Assembly: GCA_030156535.1 (NCBI GenBank)
Contig: JASGMJ010000006.1
Coordinates: 90,121 to 154,120, forward strand
From: Candidatus Sumerlaeota bacterium
GTDB taxonomy: Bacteria > Sumerlaeota > Sumerlaeia > SLMS01 > JAHLLQ01
Reading direction: 5' to 3'
DNA length: 64,000 bases
Shown here: one piece after another, positions 35,299 to 44,692 of the stretch
Layout: each line of letters begins with the position of its first letter
How positions within the stretch are numbered: position 1 is the stretch's first letter
Program-made: the position numbers and the translations under genes
Notes under the pieces: model-generated
Database searches by the model: none
Seen by the model: the letters and a program-made list of their open reading frames with translations, nothing else
What the model was told of the DNA's origin: nothing

Positions 35299-36336
35299 AT
35301 GAACAGAAGACTGATCATCGCGATTCTCGCCCTTGTCTTTCTCGGAGTCGTAGCCGCCGTTGCCCTTCTTGTGGGCGGCGGAGGCTCCACCACCCCGGCC
35401 ATCCCCGACGACTCCGCGCAGGCCTCCCCGGATTCCGGTGCGGCCCCCGCCAGCAGCCAGGGACGCTACTCCAGAACGGGCATCCGCGCGAATGCCTCTG
35501 ACGGCGGGAACGCCGAAGGAGACGCACTGGCTAGTGGCGGGACTCAAAGGCCGCCTGTGCCCGGCGGCGCCGGCGGACTGGTGCCAAACGCTGCCAACGG
35601 CCTCGACACCTCGAAGTACGGGCCTGAGTTCTGGCGCGGCATCAACTTGTTCGACGACCCCGCCAAACTTGAGGAACTGCTCGAGGAATTCGGCAGCATC
35701 GAGGGCCTTTACGCCGCTGCTCCCGCCGACATCCGCCAGCAACTCGTCAACTATCTGCTCTATACCGGCGAATTGCGCGAGCACCTCGCCGACATCCTCC
35801 CCATCGAGACCGACTCCCTCGCCCGCGCCGACATCCTGATGAAAGTCACCCCGGAGGGGTTCTTTGACCCCGAAAACGAGGGCAATATCCCGATTGATCG
35901 CGAACTGATCAGCCTGCTGGATTCCACGATGCCGACGCCCATCACCGAGGACGAATGGCTGGCCCGCATGGAACTCGCCCGCCTGATCGACCCCGATTAC
36001 GCCATGGAGTGGGCCCGGGAAGCCGACGACGTCTTCCCCACCAGCGACCCCGTGAAAATCAACGCGGCCGCCACCACCCTGATGCTCAGCGGAGCCGGTG
36101 CCGATGTCTCCGATTCCGAGCGGCGCGAAGCGGAATCCTATCTCTTCGCCCAAATGAGCAGCCCGTCCTGGCAGGACACCGACTCGAACGACCGCATTCA
36201 GGCCTATTATGGTATCTACTGGGCGACCGATCAGGACCGTGCCCGCCAGATCTACGAATCGGCCCTGGAGACCGAGGATGAAGGAGAAGCGCGAGACGTC
36301 GTGGAAAACCTTCTGACACTACTCGAGACGAGCTAA
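35299..36336 (+). CDS. Membrane-anchored protein of unknown function
   Basis: 345 residues from ATG 35299 (a TTG at 35269 would add ten residues). One N-terminal hydrophobic helix (LIIAILALVFLGVVAAVALLV) is followed by a ~75-residue Ser/Gly/Ala-rich linker and an all-helical acidic domain (EELLEEFGSIEGLYAAAPADI, LARLIDPDYAMEWAREADDVF) that resembles tandem helical hairpins. No known domain recognised. Probably a periplasmic bitopic protein. Confidence 0.65.
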   Translation: MNRRLIIAILALVFLGVVAAVALLVGGGGSTTPAIPDDSAQASPDSGAAPASSQGRYSRTGIRANASDGGNAEGDALASGGTQRPPVPGGAGGLVPNAANGLDTSKYGPEFWRGINLFDDPAKLEELLEEFGSIEGLYAAAPADIRQQLVNYLLYTGELREHLADILPIETDSLARADILMKVTPEGFFDPENEGNIPIDRELISLLDSTMPTPITEDEWLARMELARLIDPDYAMEWAREADDVFPTSDPVKINAAATTLMLSGAGADVSDSERREAESYLFAQMSSPSWQDTDSNDRIQAYYGIYWATDQDRARQIYESALETEDEGEARDVVENLLTLLETS

Positions 36337-36524
36337 AACGCTTTGAAATTCCCCCACAATACCGGCAGAATCCACTCTTAAAAGGCTTGCTCTCGACGAC
36401 ACCTCGAAAGATTCTCTTGGCGACGGGGATATTACGTCCCATCATAAGAGCAATGCAGGCGTGGGAAGAGAGCCTGAAGAACATCAAACCGACTGGGAAC
36501 ATCATAATTAAGGAGAACCACCAC

Positions 36525-37580
36525 ATGACAACCGCACTGCGAGCGAACGGAACCCTTAGAGCCGTCCTTATTGCGGCGCTCGCTCTGATTCTGGGAATGG
36601 GAGCGACGAATGCGCAGGCAAGTGACAGCCTGCTGCCCACAATTCACTATTCGGCCTCCGGTTTCGAGGATCTCAGCGTCCTTGAGAGCGACAGCACCAC
36701 CGGCAAGGTCACCTCGGTGATCGGCGACAAGTCCGTCGACAGCCTCCTGATGGCCGAGGCCAGCAACGGCAACCTGCTCGAAGCACAGATTCAGTCGATC
36801 AGCATCACGCCCAACGGCCAGATCTCTGGCGTCGCCTCCATCATCGTGCGCGACTCCGACGGCCAGGAAATCCGGACGATCTCCGGCATCAGCCTGCGCG
36901 GCAACGCCCGCTTCTTTGAAATCTGGCGCCGCCAGTACAACACCAACGACGAGACCCTTGCCCTCGACGGCGAGCTCTCCCGCCGCCTGCTTCACAACAT
37001 GACGCTCGTCGGCACCGGCGGCGGCGCGGTCTTCATTCTTCAGGCCCGCCAGTTCGAAACCGTCAGCAGCCGCTTCGGCGACGTCGTGATGGACGGCAAT
37101 CTGACCATCGTCGCCGGCAGCGACGGCGTCGGCCGCGCCAAGGTCGTCATCTCCGGCATCCAGAGCGGCAAAGCAGAATACCGCATCGACCCCTCCACCT
37201 TCGCCCCCTTCGTCACCAACATCCTGTGGCGCGGCAATGCACGCCTGTTCACGGCCATCACCCCCGGCGGCTTCGACGCCTCCGTCCAGCTTCTCACCAT
37301 CTGGTACAACGAGCGCGTCAACCGCGCCGGCCAGTACCAGTTCCTGTACCGCGCCCGTAATGGCCGCTACAGCTACCTGCTCATTCAGTCCGGCCGTCTC
37401 CTCGCACGCAGCGAAGTTCAGGGCCAGCAGCTCAGCAACGGCGAGTTCGGCATTGCCTCCGACGGCACGGTGGACCCCAACGGCTTCGTCGGCCAGTTGC
37501 GCGACACCACCTTCATCGCCATCGCCCCCGGCGGCATCACGATCATTCAGTCCCAGCGCCGCGAAGACCTCATCATGTAA
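36525..37580 (+). CDS. Exported protein of unknown function
   Basis: 351 residues. Signal peptide (LRAVLIAALALILGMGATNAQA, then SDSLLP). The mature part is a run of beta-strand-like segments with repeated GNARxF motifs (ISLRGNARFFEIW, ILWRGNARLFTAI), SGIxxGKAEY and two related FETV/FDASV blocks, suggesting an internally duplicated beta-sandwich. Cysteine-free. ATG 36525 follows AAGGAG. It is preceded by an A+T-richer promoter region and followed by a strong terminator, so it is a single-gene unit. Confidence 0.7.
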   Translation: MTTALRANGTLRAVLIAALALILGMGATNAQASDSLLPTIHYSASGFEDLSVLESDSTTGKVTSVIGDKSVDSLLMAEASNGNLLEAQIQSISITPNGQISGVASIIVRDSDGQEIRTISGISLRGNARFFEIWRRQYNTNDETLALDGELSRRLLHNMTLVGTGGGAVFILQARQFETVSSRFGDVVMDGNLTIVAGSDGVGRAKVVISGIQSGKAEYRIDPSTFAPFVTNILWRGNARLFTAITPGGFDASVQLLTIWYNERVNRAGQYQFLYRARNGRYSYLLIQSGRLLARSEVQGQQLSNGEFGIASDGTVDPNGFVGQLRDTTFIAIAPGGITIIQSQRREDLIM

Positions 37581-37608
37581 TCCTGGTTCTCCCCAGTGAC
37601 GTTCCCAT

Positions 37609-37647
37609 ACCGGGGCGGGTGTTGACCACCCGCCCCGGTTTTCTTTT
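37609..37647 (+). terminator. Intrinsic terminator
   Basis: Perfect 13-bp stem ACCGGGGCGGGTG / CACCCGCCCCGGT, loop TTGAC, followed by TTTTCTTTT. It lies 28 bases after the stop of the exported-protein gene and before pepF. Confidence 0.88.
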
Positions 37648-37690
37648 GAATCCCCTCCCCAACAACTCCCTCTCGCGAAGGCCTGCCATC

Positions 37691-39502
37691 ATGAGCAACT
37701 CCCCAGACACCAGCACCGCCATCCCCACACGCGAGCAGGCGGAGACAGCCCACACCTGGGACCTCGAAGCGATCTACCCCGACCCCAAGGCCTGGGAGGA
37801 CGACTTCGCACGCCTCGACACCCTGCTCGCTCCGATTCTCGCCCTCCGAGGCAAGCTCTCCTCCGCCACTGCCATCGCCTCGCTCTTCAAGGCCGAGGAC
37901 GCACTCGATATGATTGTCGAGAAACTCTACACCTACGCCCACCACCGCGAGGACGAGGACACGGCCAATCAGACGAACCAGGGCCGGATGCTCAGGATGC
38001 GCGGCAAGCACGTCGAAATCATGGGCCAGACGGCGTGGATCACGCCCGAGATTCTGAGCCAGCCGCTCGAGACACTCGAGGCCTGGCGCGACTCGCCTGA
38101 GCTCGCTCCCTATCGCCGCACCATGATCCAACTCATCCGCCAGAAGCCGCACACGCTCTCCGAGCCGGAGGAAACGCTCCTCTCCAAGGCGGCCGAAGTC
38201 GTCAGTGCGCCCTCAAAAATCTTCAGCCTGCTGACCAACGCCGACATGCGCTTCCCCGAAGTGCCCAACGAGAAGGGCGAGCCACAGCCGCTCTCCAACG
38301 GACGCTTCATTCCGATGATGGAGAACCGCGACCGCTCCGTGCGCCAGCGCGCCTTCGAGACGTTCTACGACACCTACATCGGCTTTGAGAACACGCTGGC
38401 CACCACGCTCGCCACCAGCGTGAAGGCCCGCAACTTCAACGCGGAGGTCCGCCACTACGAGTCCGCGCTCGCCGCCTCGCTGCACGCCGACAGCGTCCCC
38501 ACCTCGCTCTACGACACGCTGATCGACTCGGTGCACGACGCGCTTCCCGCCTTCCACGACTACATTGCGCTGCGCAAGGAAGTGCTCGGCATCGACGCAC
38601 CCAACATGTGGGACATGTACGTCCCCATCGTGCCGGATTTCGACATCAAGGTGGACTGGGACGAGGCCTGCGAGTGGGTGCGCGAATCCACGGCACCGCT
38701 CGGCGAGGAATACGCCGAGGGCGTCGCCCAGGCCTTCAGCCAGCGTTGGATCGACGTCTACGAAAACAAGGGGAAGCGCAGCGGCGCCTACTCCGGCGGC
38801 TGCTATGCCACGCACCCCTATATCCTGATGAACTACCAGGGCACGCTGGACTGGGTCTTCACGTTGGCGCACGAACTCGGGCACTCGATGCACTCGTGGC
38901 TCGCCAACCGCGCGCAGCCCTATCGCTACGCAGACTACACGATCTTCGTGGCGGAGATCGCCTCGACGACGAACGAGGCCCTGCTCCACCAGTACCTCCT
39001 CGAGAAAACCAACGATCCGCGCATGAAGGCCTACCTGCTCAATCACCTCTGCGATCAGTTCCGCGGCACGGTCTATCGCCAGACGATGTTCGCCGAGTTC
39101 GAGAAACTGATCCACGAGATGGACGACCGCGGCGAGCCCATGACAGCCGAAGCAATCAGCAACGCCTACTACGATCTGAACGCGACGTTCCACGGAAAGC
39201 TCGTCAACGCCGACCGCCGCATCTCGCACGAATGGTCGCGCATCCCACACTTCTACTACAACTTCTACGTCTACAAGTACGCGACGGGATTCTGCGCCGC
39301 GCAAATCTTCAGCCGCCGCGTGCTCGAAGGCGGCAAGGCGCGCGATCAGTATCTCGACTTCCTGAAGTCCGGTGGCTCGGATGATCCCCTGGAACTCGTG
39401 AAGCGCGGCGGCGTCGATCTCACCGACCGCAAGGTGCTCACCGATGCCTTCGCGACGTTCAAACGCTCGGTGGCGGAACTGCGTTCCCTGCTTGTAAAGT
39501 AA
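37691..39502 (+). CDS. pepF: Oligoendopeptidase F (M3B metallopeptidase)
   Basis: 603 residues, normal for PepF. The zinc motif HExxH is intact as HELGH (~394-398) in TLAHELGHSMHSWLA, with the downstream Glu in FVAEIASTTNEALL supplying the third ligand. The C-terminal substrate-binding part has IPHFYYNFYVYKYATG, the conserved Tyr/His segment. It degrades short peptides in the cytoplasm; no signal peptide. ATG 37691 was chosen over the longer open frame because the upstream codons overlap a terminator. Confidence 0.94.
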   Translation: MSNSPDTSTAIPTREQAETAHTWDLEAIYPDPKAWEDDFARLDTLLAPILALRGKLSSATAIASLFKAEDALDMIVEKLYTYAHHREDEDTANQTNQGRMLRMRGKHVEIMGQTAWITPEILSQPLETLEAWRDSPELAPYRRTMIQLIRQKPHTLSEPEETLLSKAAEVVSAPSKIFSLLTNADMRFPEVPNEKGEPQPLSNGRFIPMMENRDRSVRQRAFETFYDTYIGFENTLATTLATSVKARNFNAEVRHYESALAASLHADSVPTSLYDTLIDSVHDALPAFHDYIALRKEVLGIDAPNMWDMYVPIVPDFDIKVDWDEACEWVRESTAPLGEEYAEGVAQAFSQRWIDVYENKGKRSGAYSGGCYATHPYILMNYQGTLDWVFTLAHELGHSMHSWLANRAQPYRYADYTIFVAEIASTTNEALLHQYLLEKTNDPRMKAYLLNHLCDQFRGTVYRQTMFAEFEKLIHEMDDRGEPMTAEAISNAYYDLNATFHGKLVNADRRISHEWSRIPHFYYNFYVYKYATGFCAAQIFSRRVLEGGKARDQYLDFLKSGGSDDPLELVKRGGVDLTDRKVLTDAFATFKRSVAELRSLLVK

Positions 39503-39508
39503 CGGACG

Positions 39509-39856
39509 TCACCGCGTCTCCAGATACTCTCTCAGTGCAACGGCGTTATTGTGCTCTTCGTCCTTCGCGGCGAAGAGCAACGTCGCCGTTCCCTTCGCCA
39601 CGAGCGCACGCACTTCCTCGACGGCTTCCGCGTTCGCGTCCAGCTCCTTGAAGTAGCGCTTCCTGAACTCCTGCCACTTGGCGGGATCGTGCGCGAACCA
39701 CTTGCGCAGCTCGTTCGACGGCGCCACGCCGCGCACCCACGCATCGAGCCGCGCCTTCTCCTTCGACACACCACGCGGCCACAACCGATCGACCAGCACG
39801 CGCGTGCCGTCGCCCTTCGCGGGAGCCTCGTGAATGCGTTTGGTGCGCAGGGTCAA
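39509..39856 (-). CDS. DUF488 family protein (YeaO-like)
   Basis: 115 residues from a TTG start that overlaps the stop of the upstream membrane-protein gene (TTGA). Family features: RVLVDRLWPRGVSKE near the N-terminus, the WxRxxAPSxELRKWF region, and ATLLFAAKDEEHNNAVALREYL at the C-terminus. DUF488 proteins are small cytoplasmic proteins of unknown biochemical role. Convergent with pepF, 6 bases apart. Confidence 0.87.
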   Translation of the reverse strand: MTLRTKRIHEAPAKGDGTRVLVDRLWPRGVSKEKARLDAWVRGVAPSNELRKWFAHDPAKWQEFRKRYFKELDANAEAVEEVRALVAKGTATLLFAAKDEEHNNAVALREYLETR

Positions 39857-40272
39857 TAGCCTCGTATTTCCCTTTGAAGATCACGCGCCGACTTGGCCGC
39901 ACGGGCCAGGGACAGCACGATAAGAGCCTTCCACACGAACCCACGCATGATCAGGGCCGGGGCGATGATGCCGCTGGCCAGCAGCACGCCGCCATAGACA
40001 ACGAGGGCCATCGTGCAGGCTCCGGCGAGATTGCGCCTCACGTGAAACAGGCAGGCGGCCAACAGCCCGAAGCCCAGGGCATTGATGCCCGCCACGAGGC
40101 GCATTGGCTCGTCCGCCCCCATTTGAACGGCCTCGGGCGACCGGGAACTCAGGAACGTGAAGAGCGCCTTTAGAAAAACCAGCCCGGTAGCTATAGCCAA
40201 CCACCCTGCGGCCCCCTCGACACGTTCACGATCCTCCGCGTGCTTGCGCCTCTTGGTAACCGAGAAAGTCAT
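39853..40272 (-). CDS. Small membrane protein with four predicted helices
   Basis: 139 residues from ATG 40272, which follows GGAGATAGGGGG. A basic N-terminus (TKRRKHAEDRER) is followed by four hydrophobic segments (AAGWLAIATGLVFLKALFTFL, LVAGINALGFGLLAACLF, CTMALVVYGGVLLASGIIAPALI and a fourth near the C-terminus). No recognised domain. Translationally coupled to the DUF488 gene. Confidence 0.7.
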   Translation of the reverse strand: MTFSVTKRRKHAEDRERVEGAAGWLAIATGLVFLKALFTFLSSRSPEAVQMGADEPMRLVAGINALGFGLLAACLFHVRRNLAGACTMALVVYGGVLLASGIIAPALIMRGFVWKALIVLSLARAAKSARDLQREIRGY

Positions 40273-40363
40273 CCCCCTATCTCCTTCCTCCTCGCATTGA
40301 TTTCGAAACCCCCAGCCGTAGCATTCGAGAATCACAATGCACCCTTGGCAAGGCAGGCGGCTT

Positions 40364-41905
40364 TCACAAAGCAACTTCCACGTAGCCGCGATCGAGGGGG
40401 AAAGTTCTCAGCACCCACTCGCCGTCCTTATTCTGCACGATATGGAAGTTCCCGGGACTCTCTTCCTCACGAATGGGGCGATCCCGAATCGGATTACGAT
40501 ACGTCTCCAGGATGTGTTGCCTCAGCTCCTCGGGATCCCACTTCCTGTCGTCTGCAAAGAGTGTTTCTCGCATCCTGTACTCCGACCACAGAACGTTCTC
40601 AGCACGCGTAAAACCCGAAACCGTTCCGACGACTTCTCTTTCCTCCATGAGCGGAATCCGCAGAACTTGAAAGAGGGAAATCAGGCCGGCAACTCCGACT
40701 CCCACCGTAAGCATCAGGACAAACTTGCCAATCCGGCCCTTCTGTTCTCGCCTTCCAAAGGCAACCGCTCCGATGAGAAAAAGGAAGGGAGTAAGGCGAA
40801 GCGTTCTCCGGGCGAAGTTGTGCAGACGTACATCGGAAGTCGTGAAGGCAATGAGATAGTCTCTCGCGACTGCGGGCTTCAGCACGATGTCGCTCTCGCG
40901 CATTTTCTCGGGAGTCAGCGTCCCCCGCAGTCGAACCATCCAGAACTCCTCGGGGAGGAACTCGACCATCGCAGGATAATTGAGTACAGCTCTCGGAATA
41001 CGAGAGCGCTTGAAACCTTTCCCGGATGAGGGCAAACCGTTTTTCGAATCCCAGCGCGCCCATGTATCCAGTTCAGCAGCCTTCCAAGGCGTGCTCGAGA
41101 TCACGTAAAGATCGACGAGTGTCTCTGTCTCCGCCACCGCTGTCAGGCGCATCGGAAACACGGGGGCATCCGTCTCGAAAGTCACTTGCAGGGGATGGGG
41201 AGCAAGCGTCTCCCCTTCCTGCTTCACGAGCTTGGCGGTCACGAAGACCCAGCCTTCCTCAATGTATTCACGAATGATCGGGACGCCCGATTCCGGCAGC
41301 TCGCCATAGCCGTTCTCGCGCAGCCACTCCTGCAAGTCCTCCGGCTCCTTTGCCTGAAGAACCGCCGTCCGGTAGTTGCCGACGATCTGCTCGGCAAGAG
41401 GCAGAAGGGCCTCGGGAACGGATCCACCAGCCCTTGCCACAAGATAATTGGGACTGCAAAGGAGCAGAACACACAGGGAGGCAAGGACGAGCAGCACCAG
41501 AACCCCTCTGCCCCCGGCACGGCCAAAGATCAGCCCTGAAAAAAACGTGACGGCAACGAGCGCGATAAGGAGAAAGGGGAGTTCGAGCGTCTCTTTGACA
41601 ACGAGCCAAGGCGCGTTGATCCAGCTCAGGCACTCCAGAATCCCCGGTTCGGCTTCCTGAATACTCTCCGGCACGGCCGGTACAGGCAGCACCCAAGCGA
41701 AGTCGCCTTCACCCGTGGACTCCATGGTCGACTGAACGATGAGCGTCTCCCGGCCTTCCTCGTAGACGATACAGGCTGCCTGTTGCGGAACTTCCGGCGG
41801 GGCACCCATGTGAATCGGCCCGGAAAAGCATCCGTTGGCCCAGGACAGAGAGCCCGTCAGTAGAAGAAGGATTCCGGCAATCAGCCGGACGAAATTCGTT
41901 TTCAT
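40364..41905 (-). CDS. DUF2330-type exported membrane protein
   Basis: 513 residues. Signal peptide (LIAGILLLLTGSLSWA, then NGCFSGPIH). The sequence then follows the DUF2330 pattern: conserved Cys, QQAACIVYEEGRETLIVQSTM, and FAWVLPVPAVPESI. Internal hydrophobic helices at about residues 108-150 and two near the C-terminal third (TLRLTPFLFLIGAVAFG, IGKFVLMLTVGVGVAGLISLF). The family is of unknown function. ATG 41905 follows GGAGGGG. Divergent from hslU. Confidence 0.8.
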   Translation of the reverse strand: MKTNFVRLIAGILLLLTGSLSWANGCFSGPIHMGAPPEVPQQAACIVYEEGRETLIVQSTMESTGEGDFAWVLPVPAVPESIQEAEPGILECLSWINAPWLVVKETLELPFLLIALVAVTFFSGLIFGRAGGRGVLVLLVLASLCVLLLCSPNYLVARAGGSVPEALLPLAEQIVGNYRTAVLQAKEPEDLQEWLRENGYGELPESGVPIIREYIEEGWVFVTAKLVKQEGETLAPHPLQVTFETDAPVFPMRLTAVAETETLVDLYVISSTPWKAAELDTWARWDSKNGLPSSGKGFKRSRIPRAVLNYPAMVEFLPEEFWMVRLRGTLTPEKMRESDIVLKPAVARDYLIAFTTSDVRLHNFARRTLRLTPFLFLIGAVAFGRREQKGRIGKFVLMLTVGVGVAGLISLFQVLRIPLMEEREVVGTVSGFTRAENVLWSEYRMRETLFADDRKWDPEELRQHILETYRNPIRDRPIREEESPGNFHIVQNKDGEWVLRTFPLDRGYVEVAL

Positions 41906-42088
41906 GTGGACCCCTCCACGGCACCTTTCCCACACGGCCACTCGGACGTTTAATCTCCATCGCGTCATGACGCAAGCCCACTCCCCGCCCCGCTTGACGC
42001 CCTCGGGCGGGAAAGTGTGTTCTCGGGGCCGGTGTTGGCGCGGAGATTGCCCCATGATCGGCAAGAGGCGCGCTCCCCGGAGGTTTCT

Positions 42089-43540
42089 GTGTCACCCTTT
42101 CCCCCCAGCGAAATGACGCCCCGCCAAATCGTGGCGGAACTCGACAAGTTTATCGTCGGCCAGCGACAAGCCAAGCGCATCGTCGCCATCGCGCTGCGCA
42201 ACCGCGCGCGCCGCCGACTGCTCCCCGACCACCTGCGCGACGAAGTGTCCCCCAAGAACATCCTGATGATGGGCCCCACGGGCGTCGGCAAGACCGAGAT
42301 CGCCCGCCGGCTGGCACGGCTCGCCCGCGCCCCCTTCGTCAAGGTCGAGGCGACCAAGTACACCGAAGTGGGCTATGTCGGCCGCGACGTCGAGTCCATG
42401 GTGCGCGATCTTGTGGAGACGGCGATTCGCCTCGTGCGCGAAGAGAAGGCCGAGGGGCTGCGCGACGCCGTCGAGGAAGTCGTGCTGAACAAGATTCTCG
42501 ATCTCCGCGAGCCGCCCCCGTCCGGTGTGCGCAAGCATCAGCGCACGGAGGACGGCAAGCCGATCACCGAGTACGAACTCCCCCCGATGTCGGGGTCGGA
42601 GTCCGACGCCAACCACCCGGCCGCGCGGTGGTGGCGCAAGCGCGAGGCGCTGAAAGTCCCGCTGATCGAAGGGCGCCTCGACGAGGACGAAGTCGAAATC
42701 ACCGTGAAGAAGCGCGCCCAGTCGCCGCTGAGCATGATGCAGTTCCCCATGGGACCGGGCGGCGGCGGCGGCGGAATGGACCCGGGCATGGAGCAGTTGC
42801 AGGGGCTCTTTGACCAACTGGCGCCGAAGAAGGAAAAGAAGGTGCGCCTGCGCATTGCCGAGGCGCGCAAGGTGCTCTTCGACGAGGAGATCGAAGGCCT
42901 GCTCGACCAGGAGAAGATCAAGATCGAGGCCGTGGAACGCGCGCAGCAGGACGGCATCATCTTCATCGACGAGTTCGACAAGATCGCGGGCAACCGCGCG
43001 GGCGAATCACGCGGGCCCGACGTTTCGCGCGAGGGCGTGCAGCGCGACATTCTTCCCATCATCGAGGGGAGCACGATCTTCACAAAGTACGGTATGGTAA
43101 CCACCGACCACGTTCTGTTTATCGCGGCGGGGGCGTTCCATGTGGCCAAGCCCAGCGACCTGATTCCCGAGTTGCAGGGCCGCCTGCCGCTGCGCGTGGA
43201 ACTGGAACCCCTGACCGCCAAGGACTTCGAGCGCATCCTCACCGAGCCGGACAACGCGCTCACGTTGCAGTACACCGAGTTGCTCAAGACCGAAGGCATC
43301 GAGCTCGTCTGGGAGAAGGACGGCATCGAGGAAATCGCGCGCATTGCCGCGGAAGTGAATGCGACCACCGAGAACATCGGCGCACGACGCCTGCACACGC
43401 TGCTCGAAAAAATCCTGGAGGAAGTCAGCTTCGAAGCCCCCGACATGGGGCACGGCCGCATCGTGATCAACTGGGCCTTCGTCCGCCAGGCCCTCGGCGA
43501 AATCCTCAAGAATCAGGACTTGAGCCGGTATATTCTGTAG
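42089..43540 (+). CDS. hslU: HslU (ClpY) ATPase subunit, without adjacent hslV
   Basis: 483 residues from GTG 42089 (GGAGG six bases upstream; ATG 42113 is the alternative). AAA+ unfoldase that feeds substrates to the HslV peptidase. Visible features: TPRQIVAELDKFIVGQ start, Walker A GPTGVGKT (~62), pore loop GYVG, an I-domain with a Gly-rich loop (GPGGGGGGMDPGM), Walker B IIFIDEFDKIA, sensor regions, and a C-terminal DLSRYIL tail close to the DLSRFIL that docks into HslV. hslV normally precedes hslU; here the upstream neighbour is a divergent DUF2330 gene, so hslV must be elsewhere or absent. Confidence 0.95.
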   Translation: MSPFPPSEMTPRQIVAELDKFIVGQRQAKRIVAIALRNRARRRLLPDHLRDEVSPKNILMMGPTGVGKTEIARRLARLARAPFVKVEATKYTEVGYVGRDVESMVRDLVETAIRLVREEKAEGLRDAVEEVVLNKILDLREPPPSGVRKHQRTEDGKPITEYELPPMSGSESDANHPAARWWRKREALKVPLIEGRLDEDEVEITVKKRAQSPLSMMQFPMGPGGGGGGMDPGMEQLQGLFDQLAPKKEKKVRLRIAEARKVLFDEEIEGLLDQEKIKIEAVERAQQDGIIFIDEFDKIAGNRAGESRGPDVSREGVQRDILPIIEGSTIFTKYGMVTTDHVLFIAAGAFHVAKPSDLIPELQGRLPLRVELEPLTAKDFERILTEPDNALTLQYTELLKTEGIELVWEKDGIEEIARIAAEVNATTENIGARRLHTLLEKILEEVSFEAPDMGHGRIVINWAFVRQALGEILKNQDLSRYIL

Positions 43541-43549
43541 ATGTTGTCT

Positions 43550-43567
43550 GTTCTCAGTTTTCAGTTC
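43550..43567 (+). repeat. Heptamer-type repeat, left arm
   Basis: The segment around GTTCTCAGTTTTCAGTTC reads as degenerate heptamers of the form YTCAGTT (TCTCAGT, TTTCAGT, TCCCAGT). It is the inverted match, 17 of 18 bases, of 43698-43715. An 8-bp hairpin (CAGTTCCC / GGGAACTG, 43562-43582) overlaps it and could act as the hslU 3' hairpin. Confidence 0.5.
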
Positions 43568-43697
43568 CCAGTTAGGGAACTGGCGATTCTCCAACGGACG
43601 TGCTTCGCTCTTCGATTCGCTTTGCACAACGCAAGCACCCGCCTCCTGTGCTTTGCTTAGAGTTTTCCACCAAGAACGAATGGCTGCACCACCAGCC

Positions 43698-43715
43698 GAA
43701 CTGAAAACCGAGAAC
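43698..43715 (-). repeat. Heptamer-type repeat, right arm (inverted)
   Basis: GAACTGAAAACCGAGAAC is the inverted counterpart of 43550-43567, ending 16 bases before the lgt start. The two arms bracket about 130 bases of non-coding DNA. An 11-base piece of the same motif (GAGAACTGAAG) recurs at about 57243, just downstream of gatA. Confidence 0.5.
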
Positions 43716-43731
43716 TGAAGACTCTTTCCCC

Positions 43732-44688
43732 ATGCACCCTATCCTCTTCTCCATCGGCGATTTCTTCATCGGCACTTACGGGCTGATGATTGCTCTGGGG
43801 TTGTTGGCGGGGATTTGGGTGGCCTCGTGGAGGGGGCGGCGGCGCGGGTTTTCCTCGGAACTGTTTTTCGACCTCGCGTTCGTCGCGGTGCTCAGCGGCT
43901 TCGGCGGCGGGCGTCTGCTGTATATTCTGCTGAACTTCTCCGAATTCCTGAGCGATCCGATGGCGATGCTTCTCTCGCGCACGGGCTTTGTCTTTCTCGG
44001 CGGATTTGTCGGAGCCGTCGGTGTTGTCGTGTGGTATCTGCGCAGGCGCGGCCTGCCGGTGCTCGCGGTGGGCGACATCCTCGCGCCCAGCCTGGCCATT
44101 ACGCATGGCTTCGGGCGCATCGGCTGCCATTTGGCGGGCTGCTGCTGGGGAAGCGAGTGCAGCGTGCCCGGCCTCGGGCTGCGTCTGAAGCTGGAGGAGA
44201 TGCCCAACGGCTATCCGTTCTCCAATGCGTACCTCGACCAGATCGACCGCGGCCTGATTCCGCACGACGCCGTACACAGCCTCCCCGTCTGGCCCGTGCA
44301 GCTGATGGAGTCGGCCGGGTTGCTGCTGATGGCGGGCGCGTTGATCTGGATCGCCGCACGCAAGCCCCGCCCCGCCGGGCAGATTCTCGGCCTCTACCTG
44401 ATCGGGTACGCGATACTGCGTTTTGGACTGGAGTTTCTTCGTGGCGACGCCGATCGCGGCATGTTCTTCGGTGGCGCGATCAGCACGTCGCAGTTGATCT
44501 CGCTGGCCCTGGTGCCTGCGGGGATCGTGCTGCTGGCGAAGATCCGCACCAACCCGCCGTCGCCGCACTCGCATCCTTCCGTGGCCCCTCCGCCGCCGGG
44601 CGAAAAAACCGAAGAGAAATCAGGGACGGAGCAGGAAGAACCCGCCTCCTCCGACGCGCAACGCATCCGCCGCCGCCGCAAACGCTGA
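43732..44688 (+). CDS. lgt: Prolipoprotein diacylglyceryl transferase
   Basis: 318 residues, inner-membrane enzyme that attaches diacylglycerol to the lipobox cysteine of prolipoproteins, several of which are encoded in this window. Seven hydrophobic segments are visible. The Lgt signature HGFGRIGCHLAGCCWG (~124-139) is present with the GR pair, and ILRFGLEFLRGD supplies the conserved C-terminal Arg/Glu. A hydrophilic C-terminal extension of about 45 residues (Pro/Glu-rich, ending RIRRRRKR) is longer than usual. No strong ribosome-binding site precedes ATG 43732. Convergent with dnaE, 4 bases apart. Confidence 0.95.
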   Translation: MHPILFSIGDFFIGTYGLMIALGLLAGIWVASWRGRRRGFSSELFFDLAFVAVLSGFGGGRLLYILLNFSEFLSDPMAMLLSRTGFVFLGGFVGAVGVVVWYLRRRGLPVLAVGDILAPSLAITHGFGRIGCHLAGCCWGSECSVPGLGLRLKLEEMPNGYPFSNAYLDQIDRGLIPHDAVHSLPVWPVQLMESAGLLLMAGALIWIAARKPRPAGQILGLYLIGYAILRFGLEFLRGDADRGMFFGGAISTSQLISLALVPAGIVLLAKIRTNPPSPHSHPSVAPPPPGEKTEEKSGTEQEEPASSDAQRIRRRRKR

Positions 44689-44692
44689 GCCC

